Positions 1 to 8,265 of a stretch of DNA of 64,000 nt are shown piece after piece. The DNA lies in assembly GCA_013373205.1 (NCBI GenBank), contig JABXIG010000020.1, positions 1-64,000 on the forward strand. Direction: 5' to 3'. Made by a program: the position numbers and the translations under genes. The DNA is from Methylocystaceae bacterium. GTDB lineage: Bacteria > Pseudomonadota > Alphaproteobacteria > Rhodospirillales > Terasakiellaceae. The notes beneath the pieces were generated by a model. That model saw nothing but the letters and a program-made list of their open reading frames with translations. It was not told the DNA's origin and searched no databases. The stretch's first letter is position 1. Every line of letters starts with the position of its first letter.

Positions 1-52
1 ATTTTCTTACGCCCGATCGTCCAAAGATAGGGGCAAGTTCAAAAGCCAGAAA

Positions 53-385
53 CTAACATAACGGTTGGACCACCAAAGTGGGGCACGTCAATTGCACCTC
101 GTCTATAGCAGCGGCGATATACTCATCGTCTACAATGCCAGCGAATGTATCTCCCAACTGATCTTCAGCATCATAGGGGCCTCCCCAAATATAGACAAAC
201 TCCCCTTCATCGCGTGGGGTGCTATGTGCCGGGTCTTCGAAGTTCTCGAAAAACCACTCGACAAGCGCATTAACAATTTCATCGCCCGTCATATTGGTAA
301 AGTCTGTTGGGGGCGTTGTCATTGGCCCCATTCTTAACCCTGTCATTGGAATAGCATCCTTCTTAGCCGCGTGCATGTAGTACAC
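53..385 (-). CDS. hypothetical protein with WFxENFEDP / YIWGGPYDA motif, possibly truncated
   Basis: ORF with a motif resembling the N-terminal region of some HEPN-associated hypothetical proteins; short, with an unusual C-terminus. Confidence 0.45.
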   Translation of the reverse strand: MYYMHAAKKDAIPMTGLRMGPMTTPPTDFTNMTGDEIVNALVEWFFENFEDPAHSTPRDEGEFVYIWGGPYDAEDQLGDTFAGIVDDEYIAAAIDEVQLTCPTLVVQPLC

Positions 386-498
386 ACTATTATGGTATGT
401 GAATGCAAGTATATGTTATTCCTGCCATTTCAGTATTTGTTCTAACTTTGTTCTTGACGAAGAACGTTGCCTAAGCTACATATAGCCACAGTCAACAG

Positions 499-531
499 CA
501 CCCGTGCGACCAGTTCGTGCGGGTGTTTTTT
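499..531 (+). terminator. rho-independent terminator-like hairpin
   Basis: cacccg...cgggtg stem followed by tttttt. Confidence 0.6.
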
Positions 532-547
532 GTTGTCTGCTGTTTAC

Positions 548-583
548 ACGCCGTCTCTCAGGTTTGGGGGGCGGCGTTTTTTT
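548..583 (+). terminator. second terminator-like hairpin in tandem
   Basis: acgccg...cggcgt stem followed by a 7-T run. Confidence 0.55.
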
Positions 584-606
584 ATGCCTGATTGAAAGGA
601 AGTACT

Positions 607-1449
607 ATGTTTGAGGTCTTAGACGATGTTGCCAACAGTGTTGGTAACTTCTTCTCCATAGATAATGCCGTTACACCGGATACCGCTATGTCTAACCCCG
701 ATGCCATCAAGACAGGAACGGCCTTGTCGGACCTTGGATACTTTGGACAGAACGGTGAGAGCGAATTCTCTCTACCCAACAGCGTCAAAGCATTTCAGGA
801 TACCCATGGCCTCAAGGTGGACGGGATCATTAACAAAGGTGGGCCGACAGAGAAAGCCATCTCTGGTGCGTTAGAACAACAAAGTCTGTCCACGACTGAT
901 CCGATGAAAGCGGCACAGAAGGCTTTGCCGCCCCATGTGACCGCATCCAAGCCTGCAAGCTCCAAGCCCGACCAGAAGTCCTGGACAGCTTCGGCATCGT
1001 TTGGAGATGGGACTATTACCAATAAACCCAAGGCTCCCCCGAAACCGAAAATTGACCCGATGACTGCTTTGCTGTTGGCTTCCTCCCCTAAGGGGAAGAT
1101 GCCAACAGCAAAGCAGTGGGAGGAGGTCGCCAAGATGCAGAAGCAAAAGGCCAAAGCTGCCATAATTCCACAAGGGGAAACTGTGCAGAAACGTATTCAG
1201 TCCATGATGCAAGATAACCGTTATGGCGACAAGAACGACACCCGCTTACGTGACCATGTCGTACAGCAGTTTGAGAAGGCTTACCCCGGTCAGGTTCAAT
1301 ATGACGAGACGGGGAAGATGGTTCAGCCCGTAGCATCTATTAAGCCGGAAGAGGTCGAACCCTTTGATCCAGATGGTCAGTTGCTGCCACAGCAAACGAT
1401 ACATATGCCTTTGCGCCCGCGGCAGCAGCGCAGGATGAAGAGGTCGTGA
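607..1449 (+). CDS. peptidoglycan-binding domain protein (N-terminal part; probably frameshifted near the 3' end)
   Basis: LGYFGQ..SEFSLPNSVKAFQDTHGLKVDGIINKGGPTEKAI resembles PG_binding_1; ATG 607 preceded by aaggaag. Confidence 0.6.
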   Translation: MFEVLDDVANSVGNFFSIDNAVTPDTAMSNPDAIKTGTALSDLGYFGQNGESEFSLPNSVKAFQDTHGLKVDGIINKGGPTEKAISGALEQQSLSTTDPMKAAQKALPPHVTASKPASSKPDQKSWTASASFGDGTITNKPKAPPKPKIDPMTALLLASSPKGKMPTAKQWEEVAKMQKQKAKAAIIPQGETVQKRIQSMMQDNRYGDKNDTRLRDHVVQQFEKAYPGQVQYDETGKMVQPVASIKPEEVEPFDPDGQLLPQQTIHMPLRPRQQRRMKRS

Positions 1450-2006
1450 CATACACTGTATCAGACGGGGAGGAAAAAACGCCTCTGGGTCGTCCATATC
1501 AGGAACAAGAACGGCGAATGACAGCAAATACGGATGAACCGATGTCGCCATATGATGCATATGAAGAGTTTGACTTTGATCCACGAGGAGATGGTCAAAA
1601 AATGTTTGGAGTGAAAAATCCTATTGATGGTGGTCGAGCGTATCTAGATGCGAACACAGCTAATGAGGTGACCAGCAAACTGTTTAAGGGTGTGAAACCA
1701 CACAATAACGAAGCAGATGCCTTTCGTCATGCCTACTGGAGTTATCTCATGACACAGAATATTGGTGCAGATAAGGCCAAGCATGCTGGAAATAGTCACG
1801 AGATCACAGAAGAAAACACCGAGGGTGAGCGTTTAATGGACTTGTACAACAATCGTATTGGGCGTCAATTGGCGTTGGACCCAAAGAACAAAGGTCGTCC
1901 AGCAGAAGAAGTCATTCGCGAAGCAATCAAAGATGGTAAGTTAAGGACTTCTCCGTTTAAGATACTTGGTGAGCGAGATTACGTGCCGTCGCCATTTGGA
2001 AATTAA
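1446..2006 (+). CDS. DUF6973-like (toxin/lysin C-terminal type) domain protein; likely the downstream half of a frameshifted gene
   Basis: NNEADAFRHAYWSYLMTQNIGADKAKHAGNSHE...ERLMDLYNNRIGRQLA motif; GTGA overlap with the upstream ORF. Confidence 0.55.
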   Translation: MTYTVSDGEEKTPLGRPYQEQERRMTANTDEPMSPYDAYEEFDFDPRGDGQKMFGVKNPIDGGRAYLDANTANEVTSKLFKGVKPHNNEADAFRHAYWSYLMTQNIGADKAKHAGNSHEITEENTEGERLMDLYNNRIGRQLALDPKNKGRPAEEVIREAIKDGKLRTSPFKILGERDYVPSPFGN

Positions 2007-2024
2007 CCTTTTAGGGGAACAGAT

Positions 2025-2450
2025 ATGGGCAACATTAAAAAGTGGATAATAAGAGGACTAATGGTTCTGTTTGTTCCCCCTATTCTTATTGCGTCATGGG
2101 CAGGCATTGAGACTGTGCAAGACTGTCGGGGGCATCAGCTTTATGTTAGTAGAACGCACATGGATGACAAAGCGGTTACCTCGATCTTGCACCGTGGGGA
2201 AGTCATGTGGTCGGGTGTGCCAGAGCATGATTACCAATCGGTTGTCATTGATGAAATCGTCGAGGGTGCGTTTGATGTTGAGACTAAGTTCTCGGATGGG
2301 TCAGTTAGACAGAGCTTTGTCCCCTCATATATCACCACAATGGACAAGTTTCACCACTACATCAATATCGGGAAACTTGAGGACGCCAACGTGGATAAAG
2401 AGATCAGCTTCTTCTCAGTTGTGCGGAACGAACTGTCATGCCTGTATTGA
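2025..2450 (+). CDS. small membrane-anchored hypothetical protein
   Basis: N-terminal hydrophobic segment (GLMVLFVPPILIASWAGI); aggggaac upstream. Confidence 0.55.
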   Translation: MGNIKKWIIRGLMVLFVPPILIASWAGIETVQDCRGHQLYVSRTHMDDKAVTSILHRGEVMWSGVPEHDYQSVVIDEIVEGAFDVETKFSDGSVRQSFVPSYITTMDKFHHYINIGKLEDANVDKEISFFSVVRNELSCLY

Positions 2451-2497
2451 TCGCACCAAAGGAGCATTCATTTAACAGTTATAGGTTGAGGTAAAAG

Positions 2498-3055
2498 ATG
2501 ACTGGTATTCGTATGTCCACAGCCTTATGGAATGGCAGGCACGTCAAAGCATCCAACATTACAAACAGGCAAGATGGATATTGCTGTGACGGTTGTGGCA
2601 CATCGGTATCCTTCGTAAATGAACATGTTGTTCGCAAGGATGATCCGGAACTTGAAAGAACAGTCCCTGCGTTCTTTAGGCTTAAGCGAGGAGTGTTCCA
2701 CCAAACAGGTTGTAAGTATACCCCGTTTGGGCAGGTAGACCAGTTAGTTAAGAAGGCAAACGCCGTCGAAGATGGGGGTGAAAACCCATTTGTACAGCAG
2801 GCCCCTAATGGCCCCATTGAATTTCGCTTGAACATTGCGACTGATGCAAAGCAAGGGCTGTATGATCCGAAAGACGGGAAGGAAGCAGGAAAGAAGTTCG
2901 CGGAACGAGTAGCTCGTGTTTGGAGTGGTGATACGCTTTCCAACTATTGTCGTTCTGCAACGGGGTTACGGTATCAGAACCTAAACATTAACCTCCATCA
3001 TGCAGCGCAGCTATGCGAAGTTGAAAACCCGGACGATCCAAATGAACGAGACTGA
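2498..3055 (+). CDS. hypothetical protein, CoiA-like N-terminal zinc/cysteine motif
   Basis: YCCDGCGTSVSFV...FFRLKRGVFHQTGC pattern; ORF length. Confidence 0.45.
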   Translation: MTGIRMSTALWNGRHVKASNITNRQDGYCCDGCGTSVSFVNEHVVRKDDPELERTVPAFFRLKRGVFHQTGCKYTPFGQVDQLVKKANAVEDGGENPFVQQAPNGPIEFRLNIATDAKQGLYDPKDGKEAGKKFAERVARVWSGDTLSNYCRSATGLRYQNLNINLHHAAQLCEVENPDDPNERD

Positions 3056-4298
3056 ACAGTACTGCATCTACACCGACAAGCCCGTAGCACCTGAGAACGG
3101 TAACATGGACCACATCATTCCCCTCTCTTTGGGTGGAGCAAATGAATTCGTGGTCTGGTCTGATTGCGCTTACAACTCCAGACTGGGCAGTAAAGTCGAT
3201 GCTAAGATGTTGCAGGACATCGCCTTGCCTTTTGCGCTTCGCAATGCAGGTGTAAAGGGCCACAGTAAGAAACCAATAATCCCTCAATGGAAAAAAGTCG
3301 TTATGGAAGATCGCCCCATGCAGGTGACTTTCGGCCTTGATGAGATCAAAGCGTGGGATGCAAAAAGCCATCGGACCCTGCCGCAAGAGGAACTTAAAGG
3401 TAAGCCATTTGAAGCGACCTTCAAATTAGACACGGATATGAACTATCGCTTCATCGCCAAGGTATGCCTTGCGGGGGGCTACTTCCTATATGGTGACACC
3501 TTTAAAGAGTTAAGTGAATGCCAGACCCTTCGTCAATTGATGGAGTTCGACAGAAAGACAAGTACGCCAGACGATTATAAAGCATCTACAACACGTTTCT
3601 GTGACCGCTTCCATCCTGATGCGAAGGAAGGCGGGAACGCGTACTTTGAACGTGTTTTATGTGAAACTGTTGGACGCTCCATCCTCATCAGTGAACCTCA
3701 TCAAAAAGGTATTGCAATGCATTTGGGGCTAACAGAGGGGTTCTGGTTCATCGTAGTGACTGAAAGGAACGAAGATGAGACAAAACCAAAAACCTCAAAA
3801 ATTGAAGCGGACAAAACGGTGCGCCCCAACCAACTCTGGCAAACAGATTTTACGTATCTGAAAGTCATTGGCTGGGGCTGGTTCTATCTCTCAACAATTC
3901 TGGATGATTATTCCCGCTATATCGTAGCCTGGAAGCTGTGCACCGGTATGAAAGCAGAGGATGTTACCGCAACACTAGAATTGGCTTTGGAAGCCTCGGG
4001 CTGCGATCAGGTTGATGTTGTTCATAAACCGAGATTGCTCAGCGACAACGGGTCATCTTACATCAGCGGTGATCTGGCAGACTGGTTGGAAGATCAAGGA
4101 ATGAGCCATACGCGCGGAGCTCCCAACCATCCTCAAACTCAGGGTAAGATTGAACGCTGGCACCAGACATTGAAGAACCGCATCCTGTTGGAAAACTACT
4201 ATTTGCCAGGCGACCTGGAAAACCAGATCAACGCCTTTGTCGATCATTATAACAATGAACGTTATCATGAAAGTCTGGTGCTTCAATATCACCCGTGA
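3042..4298 (+). CDS. HNH endonuclease domain fused in frame to an IS3-family transposase (DDE) remnant
   Basis: YCIYTDKPVAPENGNMDHIIPLSLGG (HNH) at the N-terminus; NQLWQTDFTYLKVIGWGWFYLSTILDDYSRYIVAW...SDNGSSYIS...HPQTQGKIERWHQTLKNRIL (IS3 OrfB) at the C-terminus. Confidence 0.65.
   Translation: MNETEQYCIYTDKPVAPENGNMDHIIPLSLGGANEFVVWSDCAYNSRLGSKVDAKMLQDIALPFALRNAGVKGHSKKPIIPQWKKVVMEDRPMQVTFGLDEIKAWDAKSHRTLPQEELKGKPFEATFKLDTDMNYRFIAKVCLAGGYFLYGDTFKELSECQTLRQLMEFDRKTSTPDDYKASTTRFCDRFHPDAKEGGNAYFERVLCETVGRSILISEPHQKGIAMHLGLTEGFWFIVVTERNEDETKPKTSKIEADKTVRPNQLWQTDFTYLKVIGWGWFYLSTILDDYSRYIVAWKLCTGMKAEDVTATLELALEASGCDQVDVVHKPRLLSDNGSSYISGDLADWLEDQGMSHTRGAPNHPQTQGKIERWHQTLKNRILLENYYLPGDLENQINAFVDHYNNERYHESLVLQYHP
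3800..4285 (+). mobile_element. IS3-family transposase OrfB fragment, truncated at both ends
   Basis: rve/DDE core motifs present; no OrfA, no N-terminal OrfB segment, C-terminus ends abruptly after YHESL. Confidence 0.75.
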
Positions 4299-4346
4299 AA
4301 CAGATCATGGAATTGACGATAAAGTTCTCGAGACCCAAGCGACTTA

Positions 4347-5258
4347 TCATTCCATATCATCACAATAAACTTTAAACCGATTGCGTCCTTCATTTTTAGC
4401 GACATAAAGAGCTTTATCTGCACACCTGATGAGTTCCACCGTATTATCGGCATTTTCTGGGAAATGAGATATGCCAATGCTTGCCCCGATCTGAATCTCA
4501 CACCCCATTATGAGAAATGTTTTTTTAAGCTGGTTTATGTATTTTTGAGCAATTTGATTAACAGTTTCGTTTTCTGTTACACCACTCAAAATTATTGCAA
4601 ATTCATCCCCGCCTAGCCTTGCCACTTGATCTACTTCACGAACGCGTCTCGTTAAAAGACCAGCAACATGTTGCAATAACTGGTCCCCAATTGGGTGACC
4701 ATAACAATCATTTACAGCTTTAAATCTATCCAAATCTATTATTAAAAGAGACATGCCATGATCATAACGTCGAGCCAGCTTGATTGCCCGGTCAAGTCCC
4801 GTGATAAAACTATTCCTGTTTGAAAGTCCCGTCAGTGGGTCGGTCATTGCCAGTCTCAGTATTTCATCATCTTTCTTTTTACGTTCTGTAATGTCTTCAA
4901 ACGCGAGTAGAATTTTTAAATCGCTTTCTTGCTGAGCAATAACTGTTCGAGCGTTTAGCAAAAATACTTTATCGCCAATGTCTGAAAAATGATGCTCAAC
5001 AAGAAACGCCTCAATTGTCGTCCCTTTAGTCAGTACTTCATCAAGAAGCCTTTTCAATTTAGCAATATCCCATTCACCCTCTCCCACATTGAAAAGAAGC
5101 TGGTTTTCTACATCAGCTTTGCTGAGACCAAAAGAATGGCAAAAATTCTTACTGGCTTTGATCACATGAAAATGTCGATCCAAAACCAAAAAAGGTTCCC
5201 TGATTGTTTCTAAAATGCACTCAATCAAGTCTTGTTGATTGTTACCCTCATCAGACAC
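4347..5258 (-). CDS. PAS domain diguanylate cyclase (GGDEF)
   Basis: DPLTGLSNR, RLGGDEFAII, ADKALYVAKNEGRNR; PAS-like N-terminus. Confidence 0.92.
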   Translation of the reverse strand: MSDEGNNQQDLIECILETIREPFLVLDRHFHVIKASKNFCHSFGLSKADVENQLLFNVGEGEWDIAKLKRLLDEVLTKGTTIEAFLVEHHFSDIGDKVFLLNARTVIAQQESDLKILLAFEDITERKKKDDEILRLAMTDPLTGLSNRNSFITGLDRAIKLARRYDHGMSLLIIDLDRFKAVNDCYGHPIGDQLLQHVAGLLTRRVREVDQVARLGGDEFAIILSGVTENETVNQIAQKYINQLKKTFLIMGCEIQIGASIGISHFPENADNTVELIRCADKALYVAKNEGRNRFKVYCDDME

Positions 5259-5515
5259 TTGAAGGCCCCTCCTTCTTGAATGAGTAGAAATATTCAGGAA
5301 TTTACCTCATATGGTAAAAATAATAAAAATATCTATTTTACTCAGAATGTATTATAATGAAATATGCGATATTTAACGGGACTAGCCCTTTAAATATTAT
5401 AATTTATCAATCTGATAATCGCATTATACAATATTTTTTTAGACTCCCTAAATAAAGAGTCATTTTCTTTCTTGTATATCACAATATTGTAACGCCACCT
5501 TGATAGGAGGCCGCT

Positions 5516-5818
5516 ATGACTATTCGTACAAACTCTAAATTCGTCATTTTCAAACATCCCTTTAAAATTGGTACTTTAGCTGAAATCCAACCAGCTGGTT
5601 CTTATAAGGTCGATACAGATGAGGAACTGATCGAAGGACTGAGTTTCATTGCTTACAAGAGAGTTCTGACAGTTATTCACTTACACAGCAAAAATAAGGT
5701 CAAGTCACTTACCCATGCATTAACCATCACAGCAAAAGAGCTTAAAGAAGCCCTCCAAAATGACCGGCTCGCCAGTGCTAATATTCTGGAAGACTTGCAC
5801 ATTGATTATAAGTTTTGA
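5516..5818 (+). CDS. conserved small hypothetical protein
   Basis: ORF with aggagg RBS upstream of ATG; first gene of a tightly spaced operon. Confidence 0.65.
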   Translation: MTIRTNSKFVIFKHPFKIGTLAEIQPAGSYKVDTDEELIEGLSFIAYKRVLTVIHLHSKNKVKSLTHALTITAKELKEALQNDRLASANILEDLHIDYKF

Positions 5819-5823
5819 GGATA

Positions 5824-6021
5824 ATGATGTCCTACAAAAAAACGATAAAGCATTCTGCTAAAAATGATACCCCCAAAAAATTCGACACCTTAGATGATGT
5901 CGAAGAAGAAAGCTCTGACAAAAATGAATTGAGTATTTATGGACTAGCCGCTCAATTAAAAAACATCATCACTCAATACAGGATGGATCGAGCAAAACGA
6001 AAACATGAAAGCAAAAAATGA
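5824..6021 (+). CDS. small hypothetical protein
   Basis: ORF between 5818 and 6018 with ATGA overlap to the next gene. Confidence 0.5.
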   Translation: MMSYKKTIKHSAKNDTPKKFDTLDDVEEESSDKNELSIYGLAAQLKNIITQYRMDRAKRKHESKK

Positions 6022-6689
6022 ACAATCATTCTCAATCAAGATTATTGCGGAACTTAACAGTTATACTTTTCGCCCTTACCTTGATCTGGCCTTATCCAAC
6101 GATTGCTGAAACGATCCCCAAAAACGCTCATGCAGAGAAATATGGCTCTGGTTGGAAGTGTGATAAAGGTTATATGAAAACAGAGAGCAAGTGCCTGAAA
6201 ATTCAAACGCCTAAACATGGTTTTTTAACAGGCCGATCCTATAGTGAAGGCTGGAACTGTCTACGTGGATATAAACGAGACAATAAAAAATGTATTGCAA
6301 TAAAAATCCCAAAGAACGCCTTTTTAAATGATGCTGGATATGAATGGGAATGCGAGCGGGGGTATAAAGAGCGAAGTGGAACGTGTTCGAAAATTAATAT
6401 CCCTAAAAATGCTTATCTGTCTTCAGATACATATGGAAAAGGCTGGGAATGTGTTCGCGGTTTTCAAGCAACAAATGAAGCCTGCATCAAAATAGAAGTC
6501 CCTGAAAACGCTTATCTTGACGACAGTGGCTATAAGGTTGGTTGGAAATGTCTGCGAGGTTTCAAAGCGAACCAGGGAAAATGTAACCCCGTCATACTTC
6601 CTGCAAACGCCCATCTTGATTATTCAGGTAACGATTGGGAGTGCGATGCCTCATTCACCAAATCAGCCAACAGGTGCCTACGCCCATAA
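6018..6689 (+). CDS. secreted protein with six W-x-C...C repeats
   Basis: N-terminal signal-like segment (LTVILFALTLIWPYPTIA) followed by about six units of the form (I/V)PKNAxL...GWxCxRGFxxxxxxCxK. Confidence 0.75.
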   Translation: MNNHSQSRLLRNLTVILFALTLIWPYPTIAETIPKNAHAEKYGSGWKCDKGYMKTESKCLKIQTPKHGFLTGRSYSEGWNCLRGYKRDNKKCIAIKIPKNAFLNDAGYEWECERGYKERSGTCSKINIPKNAYLSSDTYGKGWECVRGFQATNEACIKIEVPENAYLDDSGYKVGWKCLRGFKANQGKCNPVILPANAHLDYSGNDWECDASFTKSANRCLRP

Positions 6690-6772
6690 CTTATTAAACT
6701 CCATTCATGAGGGACGACTACTGCTTGTTGGAAGTCCCTTTCCACTTATTCATTCGATGAAATGACCAATTA

Positions 6773-7825
6773 ATGAAAACCAACCATGCAATTACAAAAA
6801 TAAACAAACGCATTGAAATTGTCTCAACAGATACCAGAACGATGAAAGAAACTGGTTTTGGGTCGTTAAAGACCTGTCGAATAATAAGGGACATCCTACA
6901 ACAGCATTACACGGATGTTAGTTTTCGAGAAGCACACAACAAAGGGGACTTGGAAGATATTGTAAAGCGTCGACCTGATCTTGTTGTTCTTTGTGTCAAA
7001 TACATCTGTGATCCAAACAAAATCAACCTTGCTGCTTTTTTTGAAAAGCAAAATATTGCCCATACAGGCTCAGATGAAGTGACACTTGAATATGATTCTA
7101 ATAAAGGCAAAGCCAAAACTTTACTATTGGAACATGGCATTGCCACAGCAAAATTCTTTTTAACACAGCCAAAGGCCGTAAAGAATGAGCTGCAACTCCC
7201 ACTGCCACTCCCATTATTTGTTAAGCCCCTTAATGCTGCCAACGGGAATGGCGTGGATGAAAACTCAATCGTTCATGACTGGCTTAGCTATACTCAGAAA
7301 GTTGAAGAAATTTTCAATCAATATGGTGAGAGTTCTATCGTCGAAGAAATTTTGCCCGGAAGAGAATTCACAGTCGCTGTACTCGAAGACCTTAGCACAA
7401 ATACCCGGTACGCCTACCCTGTAGAGATTATTGCACACAAAAACTCTAAAGGAGATCGTGTGCTAGGTTCGTTCGAAAAATCAAGTAACCAAGAACGTGT
7501 CTTGGCTGTTGAAAGTGCAGTTTCGGACAGTGTATCCGAGCTGGCAAAGAAAGTATTTTCAATTCTTAGAGTAAAAGATTTCGGCCGTATAGATATCAAA
7601 ATGGACGCAAAAGGCATTCCTCATTTTATTGAGGCTAACCTTGTCCCCGGGCTCACGCCTGAAACAAGCTACTTCCCGCGTTCCTGTAACATGGAGAAGG
7701 CGATGCCTTACGATACGTTGGTTTTAAATATTATTGATTTCGCCCTACAACGTAACAGTCAACACACCTGCCGAGAACAGAGAAGAGAAAGCCTTCCATT
7801 TGCCGATTTAAAACCAGCGATTTAG
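6773..7825 (+). CDS. D-alanine-D-alanine ligase-like ATP-grasp protein
   Basis: LFVKPLNAANGNGVDE, EILPGREFTVAVLED, GRIDIKMDAKGIPHFIEANLVPGLTPETSYFP. Confidence 0.85.
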   Translation: MKTNHAITKINKRIEIVSTDTRTMKETGFGSLKTCRIIRDILQQHYTDVSFREAHNKGDLEDIVKRRPDLVVLCVKYICDPNKINLAAFFEKQNIAHTGSDEVTLEYDSNKGKAKTLLLEHGIATAKFFLTQPKAVKNELQLPLPLPLFVKPLNAANGNGVDENSIVHDWLSYTQKVEEIFNQYGESSIVEEILPGREFTVAVLEDLSTNTRYAYPVEIIAHKNSKGDRVLGSFEKSSNQERVLAVESAVSDSVSELAKKVFSILRVKDFGRIDIKMDAKGIPHFIEANLVPGLTPETSYFPRSCNMEKAMPYDTLVLNIIDFALQRNSQHTCREQRRESLPFADLKPAI

Positions 7826-8011
7826 ATTTATGTTGACTTTGTTGAATTATAAGTGCATAAGAAGCGTTCAAAATATCGCACAGTTATGCGTCACTGTTAT
7901 TTTCGGTTCATCTGATATTCCGAGTCTCTCTATACATTGTGATTTATATTGAACGCCTTTCCATACGATGTGGGAGGTGTATTTTGGCATTCCAATTTTA
8001 AGGACAATGTA

Positions 8012-8221
8012 ATGGCTATTGGAAATGTAAAATGGTTTAACCCGACAAAAGGTTTTGGCTTTATTCAACCTGAAAATGGTGGAGATGATGCTTTTGTTCA
8101 TATCTCGGCTGTTGAACAAGCTGGACTTTCTGGATTAGAGGACGGACAAAAAGTCGAATACGAACTGGAAACAGGACGTAACGGCAAGACATCTGCAATT
8201 AATTTGTCAGTTCTTTCTTAA
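8012..8221 (+). CDS. cspA: cold shock protein, CspA family
   Basis: MAIGNVKWFNPTKGFGFIQPENGGDDAFVHISAVE. Confidence 0.92.
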   Translation: MAIGNVKWFNPTKGFGFIQPENGGDDAFVHISAVEQAGLSGLEDGQKVEYELETGRNGKTSAINLSVLS

Positions 8222-8234
8222 GTGAATCATTGTT

Positions 8235-8265
8235 GACCGTCTCTTCGTTTGAACAAGAGACGGTC
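8235..8265 (+). terminator. stem-loop after cspA
   Basis: gaccgtctctt-cgtttgaac-aagagacggtc perfect 11-bp stem; no T-run follows. Confidence 0.5.

Noticed and set aside
3800-4285. Intact insertion sequence
   Set aside because: Only the central/C-terminal part of the transposase remains; no OrfA, no terminal inverted repeats, no target duplication seen
6110-6686. Tandem repeats considered as DNA satellite or CRISPR
   Set aside because: Repetition is at the protein level only; nucleotide units have diverged
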